A DNA stretch of 34,590 bases. Origin: Saccharopolyspora endophytica (GTDB lineage: Bacteria > Actinomycetota > Actinomycetes > Mycobacteriales > Pseudonocardiaceae). The position numbers and the translations under genes were made by a program. Below are positions 9,177-17,800 of the stretch, piece by piece. A model generated the notes under the pieces. It was given only the letters and a program-made list of their open reading frames with translations, was not told the origin of the DNA and made no database searches. How positions within the stretch are numbered: position 1 is the first letter of the stretch; each line of letters begins with the position of its first letter. The stretch is taken from positions 1 through 34,590 of the forward strand of contig NZ_JAGPXE010000023.1 in NCBI RefSeq assembly GCF_018070075.1. Direction: 5' to 3'.

Positions 9177-10001
9177 TCAGTGGGACCTGCGTGCGACCGC
9201 CATGAGATGCGGACTGGCCCCCAGCAGCTCGGGCGCCGACTCGACCCGGCGGATCGCTTTCAGCGTCGCGTCCCGGTACTCCGGTTCGCTCAGCCGGCGG
9301 GGGTCGGCGGCCCACGCCGCCACGCTCTCCACCGCGACCAGCTCGATCGCCCGGAAACCCGCGTCGGCGACCTCGTCGCGCAGGTCGGCGGGCCGGTGGA
9401 AGTAGGTGAGGGTGAACCACTGCGGGAACTCGTCGGGCCTGGTGTTGCGGTGCAGGCCGTCGCGCAGCGCGCCCTGGACGAGCTCCTGGAAGTCGGGGTT
9501 GACGATGTCGCCCATGGCCACGCCGTCGAAGGTCGAGGCGTAGCGCGACACCGCCGCCGCGAACAGCACGCCGCCCGGCTTGAGCACCCGGTGCGCTTCG
9601 CGCAGCGCGCGCAACCGATCGGAGCGTTCCAGCAGGTGGTAGAGGGGACCGAGCAGCAGCACGGCGTCGGCGGCGCCGTCGTCGAAGGGGAGGTCCCGCG
9701 CGTCACCGACGGTGCACCCGGCCAGCGGTGCGGCGGGCTGGGCGGCGGAGGCCTCGGCGGCGGCCGCCACGTGCGGAGCCCAGGCGTCGACCAGGTGCAC
9801 CTCGTAGCCGTCGCGGGCCAGCGGCAGGGCGTAGGCGCCCTCGGCGCCGCCGACGTCGTAGACGATGCCCGGTGCGGGCGGCAGGTGTCGACCCAGCAGT
9901 TCGGCGGTGCGCAGCGCCTCCAGGTACCCCCAGGTGCTGAGGCGATCCCGCTCCGGACCGAGCCGGTAGTACTCGGCGATGGCCGTCTCGAAGTCGTCCA
10001 C
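9177..10001 (-). CDS. Class I SAM-dependent methyltransferase
   Basis: The 274-aa cytosolic protein carries motif I VYDVGGAEGAYA (about 47-58), an acidic second strand end at VDAW, the GDARDLPFDDGAADAVLLLGPLYHL segment, and the post-III motif RVLKPGGVLF, all typical of Methyltransf_11/25 enzymes. The YHL after LGPL is common in small-molecule or lipid methyltransferases. The chosen GTG start has TAGCCT 8 bases upstream and no Shine-Dalgarno sequence, fitting a leaderless mRNA. It is the first gene after a 457-bp non-coding stretch and is followed by the emb-like tandem, but with a 125-bp gap, so membership of that operon is uncertain. The substrate is not identifiable. Confidence 0.85.
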   Translation of the reverse strand: MDDFETAIAEYYRLGPERDRLSTWGYLEALRTAELLGRHLPPAPGIVYDVGGAEGAYALPLARDGYEVHLVDAWAPHVAAAAEASAAQPAAPLAGCTVGDARDLPFDDGAADAVLLLGPLYHLLERSDRLRALREAHRVLKPGGVLFAAAVSRYASTFDGVAMGDIVNPDFQELVQGALRDGLHRNTRPDEFPQWFTLTYFHRPADLRDEVADAGFRAIELVAVESVAAWAADPRRLSEPEYRDATLKAIRRVESAPELLGASPHLMAVARRSH

Positions 10002-10458
10002 GAATGATCAGGCTACTGGGGGCGTCCAGTCGCTCACACGCAGTCCTGAGAAGTTCTTCCTTGATAGTCCGAACGGGCGAAAAACGTCTCCGCGCATTCG
10101 ATTCCGCGTCGGTGGAGAAACCCCGGCACCGCCCCAGGCGTCCGATGGAAGTCCGCTCGCGGACGTTCCGTGGGTCCCCCGGGTACTGAGGGCAGGCGGA
10201 GGACCCACGGACGCGGATGCCTGGTGAACCCCACTTCTCCGGGCATCCGCGCTTCCCGATGCGCGCCGCGCGTCTGGAAGCTCGGCGGGCGTCGCGATGC
10301 CCGCACAGGTACAGATCGCTGCGAGAGGGCGAAACGTTGCCCGTTCGCGGCAAAATTGTCCCGATCGAGAATTCCGCTCCAGTGGTCTGGACAAACCGGG
10401 CGTTCGAGATCGAATTCTGGACCTGTCCGGATCCGCGGTCAACCCGGGAAAAGCGAAA
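10002..10458. other. 457-bp non-coding region with two strong stem-loops
   Basis: No convincing gene lies here; the open frames have no start signals and no recognisable protein. Two inverted repeats sit back to back: CCGTGGGTCC (10168-10177) with GGACCCACGG (10201-10210), and GCGGATGCC (10213-10221) with GGCATCCGC (10242-10250). The region precedes the minus-strand methyltransferase gene, so the stems could belong to a 5' leader or a small RNA. No known riboswitch consensus was recognised. Confidence 0.5.
10010..10015 (-). promoter_or_regulatory. Candidate -10 element (TAGCCT) of methyltransferase gene
   Basis: TAGCCT ends 8 bases before the GTG start at 10001. It fits the actinobacterial TAnnnT -10 pattern for a leaderless transcript. 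No -35 match was found. Confidence 0.35.
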
Positions 10459-10487
10459 GGGGCCGCCGGGATTCACCCGACGGCCCC
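10459..10487 (-). terminator. Intrinsic terminator of the dprE1-dprE2 operon
   Basis: GGGGCCGCCGGG (10459-10470) and CCCGACGGCCCC (10476-10487) form a 12-bp stem with one mismatch and a 5-nt loop. Read on the minus strand, it is followed by TTTCGCTTTTCC. It lies 20 bases after the dprE2 stop. Confidence 0.8.
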
Positions 10488-10506
10488 GATCAGCCGAAGC
10501 GTTCGA

Positions 10507-11268
10507 TCAGAACGGCAGCTTCTTGAAGATGAAGCGGGGGACGTGCTTGAGCACGAACATGACCCAGCGCATCTGGCCGGGGGCGTAGACCTCTTCCTTG
10601 CCCTTGCGGACGCCGTCGATGATCGCCGCGGCGACCTGGTCCGGGGTCTGCGACATGGGCGGCGGCTTCATGCCCGCGGTGAGCTTCGTGTGCACGAAGT
10701 TCGGGCGGATCACGGTGACCTTCACACCGTGCTCCTCCAGCGCGTAGGTGAGACCGGTGTAGAAGATGTCCAGGCCGCCCTTGGAGGAGCCGTAGACGAA
10801 GTTCGAGCGGCGAGCGCGCTCACCGGCCGGGGAGGCCATCACCGCGATGCTGCCGTGGCCCTGCTTCTTGAGCTTGTTGGCCAGCAGCACGCCCAGGCCC
10901 ACCGGGGCGACGTAGTTGATGTCGGCGACGGCGCGGGCGGCCTCGAAGTCCGTCCAGCCCTTCTCGTTGTCGCCCTGGATGCCGAAGGCGATCAGCGTGA
11001 CGTCGACGTCGCCGTCGGCGAACGCCTTGTCGATGACCTCGGCGTGCGTCTCCGGCTTGCGGGCGTCGAAGTGCAGGATCGACACCGTGCTGCCGGTCTT
11101 GCGCAGCTCCTCGGCGGCGGCTTCGAGGCGCTCGGACTCCTCGGGGCGGTCGGCCAGCACGATGCGCAGCGCGCGGGTCTGCGCGTACTGCTTCGCGGTG
11201 GTCAGCGCGATGTCCGAGGTGCCGCCGAGCACCAGCAGGGATTGGGGGTTGCCAACAGCGTCGATCAC
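10507..11268 (-). CDS. dprE2: DprE2, decaprenylphosphoryl-2-keto-erythro-pentose reductase (SDR)
   Basis: The 253-aa short-chain dehydrogenase is almost exactly the length of mycobacterial DprE2. It has the cofactor motif LVLGGTSDIA (12-21), active-site S146, Y159 and K163 (YGSSK), and the long helical C-terminus ending in FIFKKLPF. DprE2 reduces the 2-keto intermediate made by DprE1, giving decaprenyl-phosphoarabinose, the only known arabinofuranose donor for arabinogalactan. Its GTG start overlaps the dprE1 stop in GTGA (4 bp). The dprE1-dprE2 order matches Rv3790-Rv3791. It is the last gene before the terminator at 10459. Confidence 0.95.
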   Translation of the reverse strand: MIDAVGNPQSLLVLGGTSDIALTTAKQYAQTRALRIVLADRPEESERLEAAAEELRKTGSTVSILHFDARKPETHAEVIDKAFADGDVDVTLIAFGIQGDNEKGWTDFEAARAVADINYVAPVGLGVLLANKLKKQGHGSIAVMASPAGERARRSNFVYGSSKGGLDIFYTGLTYALEEHGVKVTVIRPNFVHTKLTAGMKPPPMSQTPDQVAAAIIDGVRKGKEEVYAPGQMRWVMFVLKHVPRFIFKKLPF

Positions 11269-12629
11269 AGCTCAAGCCTCCGGCTCATGTCTGAGGCGAA
11301 TTTGCCTTCGGGGTCAATGGTCTGGCGGATCTTCTTGAACTCGTCCACCCGCGGGTACATCTGGTGGAAGGTCTCCGCGGACGTCCGCGAGTCCTTGGCG
11401 GTGTACAGCCGGCCGCCGAGGGAGAGCACGTCCTCGTCCAGCTCGGTGCAGAACTTGCCCAGACCGTCGACGATCGGGAAGTCCAGGCACACCAGCCAGC
11501 CGGGGTGCGGGTAGGACAGCGGGGACCGGTTGCCCTCGCCCATCTTCTTGATGACGTTGAGGAACGACACGTTCCCGGACTGGGCGACCTTGCGGATGAT
11601 CCGCTTGAGGTCCTCGTCCTTGCCGTAGGGGAGCGAGAACTGGTACTGCAGGAAGCCCTGCGAACCGTAGGCCCGGCTCCACTCGCCGATCAGGTCCAGC
11701 GGGTGGTAGAAGGCGGTCAGGTTCTGGATCAGGTCGCGGCCGCGCTTCGGCGTCTTCCAGTAGTACAGCTCGCCGATCGTGCCGAAGGTCAGCTTGTTGG
11801 CCAGCCGCGGCGGGAAGACGTCCGGCAGCGTCAGCAGCTGCGGCGCGTCGAACTTCAGCGGGTCGGCCCGCAGCTTCGGCGGCAGCTGGTCGAGCGTGGC
11901 CAGCGAGCCGCGGCCGAACGCGCCGCGACCGAGCTTCGAGCCGGTGGACATCGAGTCGAACCACGCCGACGAGTACGTGTACTTGTCGTCCGAGCCGTCG
12001 TTGAACAGCTCGATCGTCTCGTCGAGGTTCGCGGTCCGGTCGGCGTCGGCGATGAAGTACGCGGTCTCGGTCCGGGTCATCCGGATCGAGGCGCGCAGGA
12101 TGATGCCGGTCAGGCCGATGCCGGCCACCGTCGCCCAGAACAGGTCGGCGTCCGGGCCGTTCGGCGTGATCGTGCGGATCTCGCCGTCGGCCGTGAGCAG
12201 GTCCATCGCCACCACGTGGTTGCCGAAGCTGCCGGCGCTGTGGTGGTTCTTGCCGTGGATGTCGTTGGCGATCGCACCGCCCACCGTGACCTGCCGGGTG
12301 CCCGGCAGCACCGGGACCCACAGGCCGTAGGGCAGCGCGGCCTTCATCAGCTCTTCCAGGCTCACGCCCGCGTCGACGTCGACGATGGCGGTGTCCGGGT
12401 TGATGTCGTGAACGCGGTTCAGCGCGGTCATGTCGACGACCACGCCACCGGCGTTCTGCGCGACGTCGCCGTAGCTGCGGCCCAAGCCGCGGGCGATGAC
12501 GCCCCGCTCGTCGGCGGTGCGCACCGCCTCGGCGATGGCGTCGACGTCGGTCGTGCTGAGCACGCGCACCCGGGACGGTGCGGTTCGTGCCCAACCGGTC
12601 AGCGTGCGGTACTCCATTGCTGCGGTCAC
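11265..12629 (-). CDS. dprE1: DprE1, decaprenylphosphoryl-beta-D-ribose oxidase
   Basis: The 454-aa VAO-type flavoenzyme oxidises the 2' hydroxyl of decaprenyl-phosphoribose. It shows RGLGRSYGD, VTVGGAIANDIHGKNHHSAG (the His that binds FAD in mycobacterial DprE1), LLTLPDVFP and YTAKDSRT (substrate lysine). GWLVCLDFP places a cysteine at residue 381 (codon 11487-11489), the position of Cys387 in M. tuberculosis, which benzothiazinones modify. The GTG at 12629 overlaps the stop of the upstream paralogue in GTGA, with AAGG upstream; an ATG four codons later (12617) is the alternative. It is coupled to dprE2 by another GTGA overlap. Of the two DprE1-like proteins here, this one is closest to mycobacterial DprE1. 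Confidence 0.94.
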   Translation of the reverse strand: MTAAMEYRTLTGWARTAPSRVRVLSTTDVDAIAEAVRTADERGVIARGLGRSYGDVAQNAGGVVVDMTALNRVHDINPDTAIVDVDAGVSLEELMKAALPYGLWVPVLPGTRQVTVGGAIANDIHGKNHHSAGSFGNHVVAMDLLTADGEIRTITPNGPDADLFWATVAGIGLTGIILRASIRMTRTETAYFIADADRTANLDETIELFNDGSDDKYTYSSAWFDSMSTGSKLGRGAFGRGSLATLDQLPPKLRADPLKFDAPQLLTLPDVFPPRLANKLTFGTIGELYYWKTPKRGRDLIQNLTAFYHPLDLIGEWSRAYGSQGFLQYQFSLPYGKDEDLKRIIRKVAQSGNVSFLNVIKKMGEGNRSPLSYPHPGWLVCLDFPIVDGLGKFCTELDEDVLSLGGRLYTAKDSRTSAETFHQMYPRVDEFKKIRQTIDPEGKFASDMSRRLEL

Positions 12630-13990
12630 AGGCCCAGCCTTCGCGAAAGGTCGGAGACGAAGATGCCCTGCGGATCGACCGAAGCGCGGATCTTGCGCCA
12701 CTCGTCGATGCGCGGGTACATCTTCTCGATCATCTCGGCATTGGTCCGCGACTCCTTGGCCAGGTACAACCGGCCACCTGCGTCGAGGACCATCTCGTCA
12801 AGCTCCTGGCAGAGCCGGTCCAGTCCCGGGGTGATCGGGATGTCGACTGTCAGCGTCCAGCCTTCCCGGGGGAAGGACATCGGGGCGTCGTTGCCCGGGC
12901 CGAAGGTCTTGAGCACGTTCAGGAACGACACGTGGCCCGAGGCGCTGATCTTGTCGATGGACCGGCGGAACATCGTTTCCTGGCCGAACGGCACCATGAA
13001 CTGGTACTGCAGGAAGCCGTTCGGGCCGTAGATGCGGTTCCACTCGCCGACCAGGTCCAGCGGGTGGAAGAACTGGGTGATGTTCTGCACCGCGCCGAAC
13101 TTGGTCGGTGCCTTGCGGTACCAGACCTCGTTGAACGCGGTGATCGTGTACTTGTTGACCAGCCCGTTGGGGAAGATCGCCGGGGCGGTCATCAGCTGCG
13201 GCGCGTTGAACTTCAACGGGTCCTTGCGCAGCCTCTTCGGCAGGTCCTCCAGCTTCGCCGAGTTGCCCCGGGTCAGCAGGGCGCGGCCCAGGCTGTCACC
13301 GCGGGCGAGCGAGTCGAACCACGCCACCGAGTACACGTAGTTGGCGTCGGAGCCGTCGGTGAAGTGCTCGATCAGCTCGTCCAGGTTCTTGGTCTGCACG
13401 TTGTCGACCACGAAGTACGCGGTCTCGACGCGCTTGAGCTTGACCACGGCCCTGACGATGATGCCGGTCAGGCCCATGCCCCCGACGGTCGCCCAGAACA
13501 GCTCCGAGGTCTCGCCCTCGGGCTCGAGGGTGCGGACCTGGCCGTCCGCGGTGAGCAGGTCCAGCGACAGCACGTGGCTGCCGAAGCTGCCCTGCGAGTG
13601 GTGGTTCTTGCCGTGGATGTCGGATCCGATGGCGCCGCCGACGGTGACCTGGCGGGTGCCCGGCAGCACCGGGATCCACAGCCCGTGCGGCAGCAGCCGG
13701 CGCATCAGGGCGTCCAGCGATACCCCTGCGTCGACGTCCACGACGGCCTCGTCGACATCGATCTTGTGCACGCGGTCCAGGGCGGTCATGTCGATGACCG
13801 TGCCCCCCGCGTTCTGAGACGGGTCGCCGTAGCTGCGACCCAGGCCGCGCGCGATGACGCCCCGCTCGCCCGCCTTCCGGACCGCGTCGGCGATGGCCTC
13901 GACGTCCGGAGTGCTGACGACGTGTGCCCTGGTGGGCGCCGTGCGCCCCCAGCCGGTCAGCGTCTGTAGCTCGTCCTTTACCGATCCCAC
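12626..13990 (-). CDS. DprE1 paralogue (DprE1-like VAO flavoenzyme) with Thr at the benzothiazinone cysteine site
   Basis: The 454-aa protein aligns end to end with the downstream DprE1, including RGLGRSYGD, IGSDIHGKNHHSQGSFG, GFLQYQFMVP and YLAKESRT (the substrate lysine). The key difference is GWTLTVDIP: residue 381 is Thr (codon 12848-12850 reads ACA), where DprE1 has Cys. It also reads GSD in place of AND before the FAD-binding HGKNHH. It is the first gene of the three-gene operon. The start is GTG, 7 bases after TAGACT (13998-14003) and with no Shine-Dalgarno, suggesting leaderless translation. It may be a second epimerase oxidase with changed inhibitor sensitivity or substrate, or a backup DprE1. 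The fold and FAD use are secure, the substrate is inferred. Confidence 0.9.
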   Translation of the reverse strand: MGSVKDELQTLTGWGRTAPTRAHVVSTPDVEAIADAVRKAGERGVIARGLGRSYGDPSQNAGGTVIDMTALDRVHKIDVDEAVVDVDAGVSLDALMRRLLPHGLWIPVLPGTRQVTVGGAIGSDIHGKNHHSQGSFGSHVLSLDLLTADGQVRTLEPEGETSELFWATVGGMGLTGIIVRAVVKLKRVETAYFVVDNVQTKNLDELIEHFTDGSDANYVYSVAWFDSLARGDSLGRALLTRGNSAKLEDLPKRLRKDPLKFNAPQLMTAPAIFPNGLVNKYTITAFNEVWYRKAPTKFGAVQNITQFFHPLDLVGEWNRIYGPNGFLQYQFMVPFGQETMFRRSIDKISASGHVSFLNVLKTFGPGNDAPMSFPREGWTLTVDIPITPGLDRLCQELDEMVLDAGGRLYLAKESRTNAEMIEKMYPRIDEWRKIRASVDPQGIFVSDLSRRLGL

Positions 13991-13997
13991 CCAGCCG

Positions 13998-14003
13998 AGT
14001 CTA
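13998..14003 (-). promoter_or_regulatory. Candidate -10 element (TAGACT) of the dprE operon
   Basis: TAGACT lies 7 bases before the GTG start at 13990 and there is no Shine-Dalgarno sequence, as expected for a leaderless promoter. The divergent gtrA promoter shares this 175-bp intergenic region. Confidence 0.5.
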
Positions 14004-14069
14004 TCCGCGCATCGGGTTCTTCTACCGCCGGGTACGAGCGGTCCCCAGCGGATCGCGAAGCGTCATCGC

Positions 14070-14075
14070 TACACT
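14070..14075 (+). promoter_or_regulatory. Candidate -10 element (TACACT) for gtrA
   Basis: TACACT lies about 90 bases upstream of the gtrA start, in the region divergent from the dprE operon. It matches TAnnnT but no -35 box is evident, so this is tentative. Confidence 0.3.
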
Positions 14076-14165
14076 CTCGGGGGACGTGTGTGCCACGGTC
14101 CCGGCATCTCCAGCTGCGGGGTCGGAGGGCGTCTGGTCCTGCCGTCGTTTCGTAAGGGTGAACCT

Positions 14166-14603
14166 GTGACAGTGGCCGATACCGCAGCCAACACCGAGCC
14201 CAAGAAACTGGGCGTGTTCAACCAGCTGGCGCGCTTCATCATCATCGGCGGCGGCTGCGCCGTCATCGACTTCGGCACCTACTCGTTGCTGCTGGGCGTG
14301 CTCGGCTGGCCGGTCTGGTTGTCCAAGTCGATCTCGTTCATCCTGGGCACCACGGCGTCCTACGTGATCAACCGCAAGTTCACGTTCCAGGGCGCGGGCC
14401 AGGGCAACACGACCGCGAAGGCCGGGGCCTTCGCCGTGCTCTACACCACGACGTTCTTCGTGAACATCGGCGCCAACCAGCTGCTGTGCGTGCTGTTCAA
14501 CGCGCAGGAGGCGTGGCAGTTCACGTTGTTCTGGGTGATCGCCCAGGGGCTCGGAACGATGATCAACTTCATCATGCTCAAGCTCCTCGTCTTCCGCGAC
14601 TGA
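14166..14603 (+). CDS. GtrA family membrane protein, Rv3789-like (arabinan precursor flippase or AftA anchor)
   Basis: The 145-aa protein has a short hydrophilic N-terminus and four predicted membrane segments (about 24-44, 50-71, 90-110, 120-140), with the family stretch ASYVINRKFTFQ after the second segment. It ends in NFIMLKLLVFRD. Position next to dprE1 and relatedness match Rv3789 of M. tuberculosis, which was first proposed to flip decaprenyl-phosphoarabinose and later to anchor the arabinosyltransferase AftA. Here it is transcribed divergently from the dprE operon. The GTG start at 14166 follows AAGGG by 7 bases, ruling out the much longer upstream frame. It converges on the emb gene. 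Confidence 0.88.
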   Translation: MTVADTAANTEPKKLGVFNQLARFIIIGGGCAVIDFGTYSLLLGVLGWPVWLSKSISFILGTTASYVINRKFTFQGAGQGNTTAKAGAFAVLYTTTFFVNIGANQLLCVLFNAQEAWQFTLFWVIAQGLGTMINFIMLKLLVFRD

Positions 14604-14621
14604 CCCTCGCGACCTCACTTC

Positions 14622-14656
14622 GAAGGGCGCTCGGCCACCCCGGCCGGGCGCCCTTC
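14622..14656 (+). terminator. Hairpin terminator after gtrA
   Basis: GAAGGGCGCTCGGCC (14622-14636) and GGCCGGGCGCCCTTC (14642-14656) form a 15-bp stem with one mismatch and a 5-nt loop, 18 bases after the gtrA stop. Confidence 0.7.
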
Positions 14657-14673
14657 TCGCGTCACGGGACCAG

Positions 14674-14733
14674 TCGAATTTCGCGCGAAATTCGAGCCCG
14701 AACTTCGGCACTCGAATTTCGCGCGAAATTCGA
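14674..14733. repeat. Paired palindromic intergenic repeat, copy 2
   Basis: Two perfect 22-bp palindromes (14674-14695 and 14712-14733, core CGAATTTCGCGCGAAATTCG) are separated by the 16-bp spacer GCCCGAACTTCGGCAC, giving a 38-bp period. The unit lies between the 3' ends of the convergent gtrA and emb genes. Confidence 0.92.
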
Positions 14734-14756
14734 ATCCCCCGGTGCCAACGGGTGAA

Positions 14757-14787
14757 CGCCTCCGGGGCAGGAGTGGCTCCGGAGGCG
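14757..14787. terminator. Hairpin in convergent gtrA/emb region
   Basis: CGCCTCCGG (14757-14765) and CCGGAGGCG (14779-14787) form a perfect 9-bp stem with a 13-nt loop. It may stop transcription in either direction, but no T-run is present. Confidence 0.45.
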
Positions 14788-14819
14788 CGTGGTGATGCGG
14801 GGGAAGGGGCTCCGACGTG

Positions 14820-14863
14820 CGAGCGCCCCTCCTGCCGGTCGTGGCCGGCGGGAGGGGCGCTCG
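14820..14863 (-). terminator. Strong hairpin terminator after emb
   Basis: CGAGCGCCCCTCC (14820-14832) pairs perfectly with GGAGGGGCGCTCG (14851-14863). An inner GCCGG/CCGGC stem closes a 6-nt loop. It lies 24 bases beyond the emb stop codon on the minus strand and lacks a T-run. Confidence 0.7.
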
Positions 14864-14887
14864 GGGTGGGGCTCCTCGGGTGCGGGC

Positions 14888-17800
14888 TTACTGGTCCGAT
14901 TCCTCGGGGGCCTCGAAGCCCTTGACGTCGTTGCGGTCGTCGGAGCTGGGGACGTCGCCCGGGAGCTGCAGGGTCTTCGGCAGCGGCCCCGGGGTCCAGT
15001 TGCCCCAGTGGGTCTCCGTGTGGACGTCCATGGCCGTCTGGGCCGGCACGGCGTCGGCGTCGTACGGGTCCACGGCGTACAGCGAACCCCAGTCCCGGTG
15101 GATGTTGTTCTTCATGTACGTCGGCAGCTCGCGCATGCTCGTCGCCACGTTCAGCCAGCCGAACGGACCGCCGGAGTCCGGCGACGACCAGCCCTGGCCG
15201 ATGTCGCGGACCTCGGCACCCGCCGCGACCCGGAACTTCGGGATCTCGGCGACGCCGTGGTGCACGCGCGGCAGCTGCAGGCACGGGTGCACCAGCGCGG
15301 CCGTCCACTCCACGAACGCGGGCTGGTCACCGACGAAGTCGGTCATGTTCACCAGCTGCGGCGCGCGCGGGGCGCTGACCGCGACCCAGCCGTTCGGGCC
15401 GAGGGCGTTGTCGACCGCGACCACGCGCATCTTCGTGGCGCCCTCGGACTTGCCGCCGAGGGTGTAGCGGAAGTCCCGCCAGTTCGGGCCGCCCTCCCGC
15501 TGCACCACGTACTTGCGCTCGGTGATCAGGAAGCCGTTCGGGGTGTCGTGCCCGAACTCCAGCGCCACCGAGTTCGCGCCCAGCTCGGCGCCGGCCAGCG
15601 ACAGCACCACGGGCACCTCGCCGCGCTGCGCGCGCTCCGGCAGGTCGTACCACTGGGTGCGCAGCTCACCGGTGCCGACGGCGGCGGCGTCGTAGCTGCC
15701 CCACACCGGCGCCCTGTCGTTGCCGAACTGGTGCGGCGGCCTCCAGTTGGGTTCCTGCGGGTCGGTGCCATCGCCCGGCGGCAGGCCGGGCTGGTTGAAG
15801 CCGGACAGCTTCGCCCGCATGTACTGGTCGGCGTCTTCCTTGTCCTGCAGCCGCTTGGGCGGGACGCCGATGTCCTTGTCCTCGGACGGCGCCGCCGTGC
15901 CCGGCTGCTCCCCGGCGACGCGCAGCATCCCGGACTGCGGGTTGGTCTCGACGTAGATGTAGTCGGACAGGCCGCAGCTGGTGCCCACGATCTGCTTGAT
16001 GTTGTCCGCGCCGAGGCTGTAACTGCCCCATTGCTTCTGGATGACCTTGCCGAAGTTCGCCAGTTCGAACAGCACCAGCAGGGCGCACAGGATCGACAGC
16101 GGAGCGGTGCCCATCCGCAGCGCGCGGCTGCGCCCCTCCTCGCGGTTGAAGCGCTCGTCGACGACCTTCGGGTTGTGCTCGTCGATCCTCAGGTGCTCGA
16201 CGAACGCCACGACCAGCGAGATGAACGCGATGATCAGCAGGATCGTGCTCAGGTGCCGTCCCTTGAGCTGCGGCGGCATGTTGTACCAGGGCACGCCCCA
16301 GCCGGAGACGTACCACCACGCGTTGGGGCCGGTGGCGGCGAAGGCCAGGATGACCATCAGCCCGGCGAAGAACGCGGCCCGGTTGCGCCTGGAGCGCAGC
16401 ACGGTCGTGCTGGTGGCCAGCGCGGTCAGCGCGGCCAGCGCGCCGCCGGTGGCGGCGAAGATGCCGAAGTGGTGCGACCACTTGGTGGGGGTCAGCACGA
16501 GCACGCCGAAGGACATGGCGCTGATCGCCAGCAGCCGCCGGCTCGGGCCCAGCGCCGCACCCCGGATCCGGCCCCGGCGCAGCAGCACCACGGCGCAGGT
16601 CGCCAGGCACAGGATGACCAGCAGCACGGGGAAGCGCCGCGTCATGGAGCCGTCCGCCGTGGGGCTGAACAGCAGGTTGTAGCGGCTGAGCTCCTCGTAC
16701 CAGCTCTGGCTGGGACCGATGTCGGTGCGCAGGTCGGTGGCGTCCATGACCGACTGCCACGTCTGGTCGGCGAACACCAGCGTCAGGATCACGAACCCGG
16801 AGGAGGCGATCGGCGCCAGCACCGGCAGCCAGCCGAACTCCAGGGCCCGCTTGCGGACCAGCCGGAACAGCGGCTTGAGGGCGGCCACGAACGGCAGCAC
16901 GGACACCATGCCGTGCGGGTTCGCGCCCACCGACAGCGCGGCGACCACGAGGCCCAGCGCGGCCGGCATCAGCCGGTCGGTGGCCACGGCACGCTCGACG
17001 GCGCACAGCGCCAGCAGCGAGAACAGCACCACGACGGGCTCGGGCCGCAGGCCGTTGTTGTAGGGCAGCCAGAACGCCAGGAACACGGCCGCGGCGGCCC
17101 AGCCGGCGGCGTTGGAGCGCCGGACCTGCTGGCCGAGCCTGGGCAGAACCTCGCGGGAGATCAGCAGCCAGCTGACGATGCCCATCAGCAGCGCGGGCAA
17201 TCGCACCCACGGCGTGGCCGTGGACACCTGCACCCACACCGAGTACAGCTCGTAGAACCAGCCGAACGGGGCCTCCGGGACGCCGAACCAGCGGTAGTAG
17301 TTGCTGACGTAGCCGAAGCTCTCGCGCGCTCGCGCGATGTTGAGGATGTAGCCGTCGTCCGAGGTCATCGCCCCGACGACCCACCACACCAGCAGCGAGC
17401 CGATCACCGCGACGTCCCGGAACGTCGGCTTCCACCAGCCGATCGCCAGCCACTTCGGAGGACGCCTGCCCGCGCGCACGTCCAGGCGCCGCAGGCAGAT
17501 GACCGAGCCGATGAAGGCCAGCACGGTCAGCGCGATCACGACCAGCTTCAGCGTCGTGGCCTGGCTCTCGTAGCGGGTGTCCACCCGCGCCTCGAACGAC
17601 AGCCCGCGGACGTCGTCGAGGTGGTCGTCGATGCTGGAGTACACGCCGGTCAGCTGCGGGCGCTGGTCGCCGCGCAGGTTGGCGATCGACCGGTCGCCGA
17701 CGCTGGCGGTGCTGCCGTAGCCGTCGGAGCGCAGCGAGATCGAGCAGTCCCCGGCGGGAATCGCCGCCGTGCCGACCTGCTGGCCCTTGGTCAGCAGCGT

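Noticed and set aside
10159..10250. The two stem-loops as a known riboswitch
   Set aside because: No match to cobalamin, SAM, SAH, c-di-AMP or M-box consensus that I could recognise.
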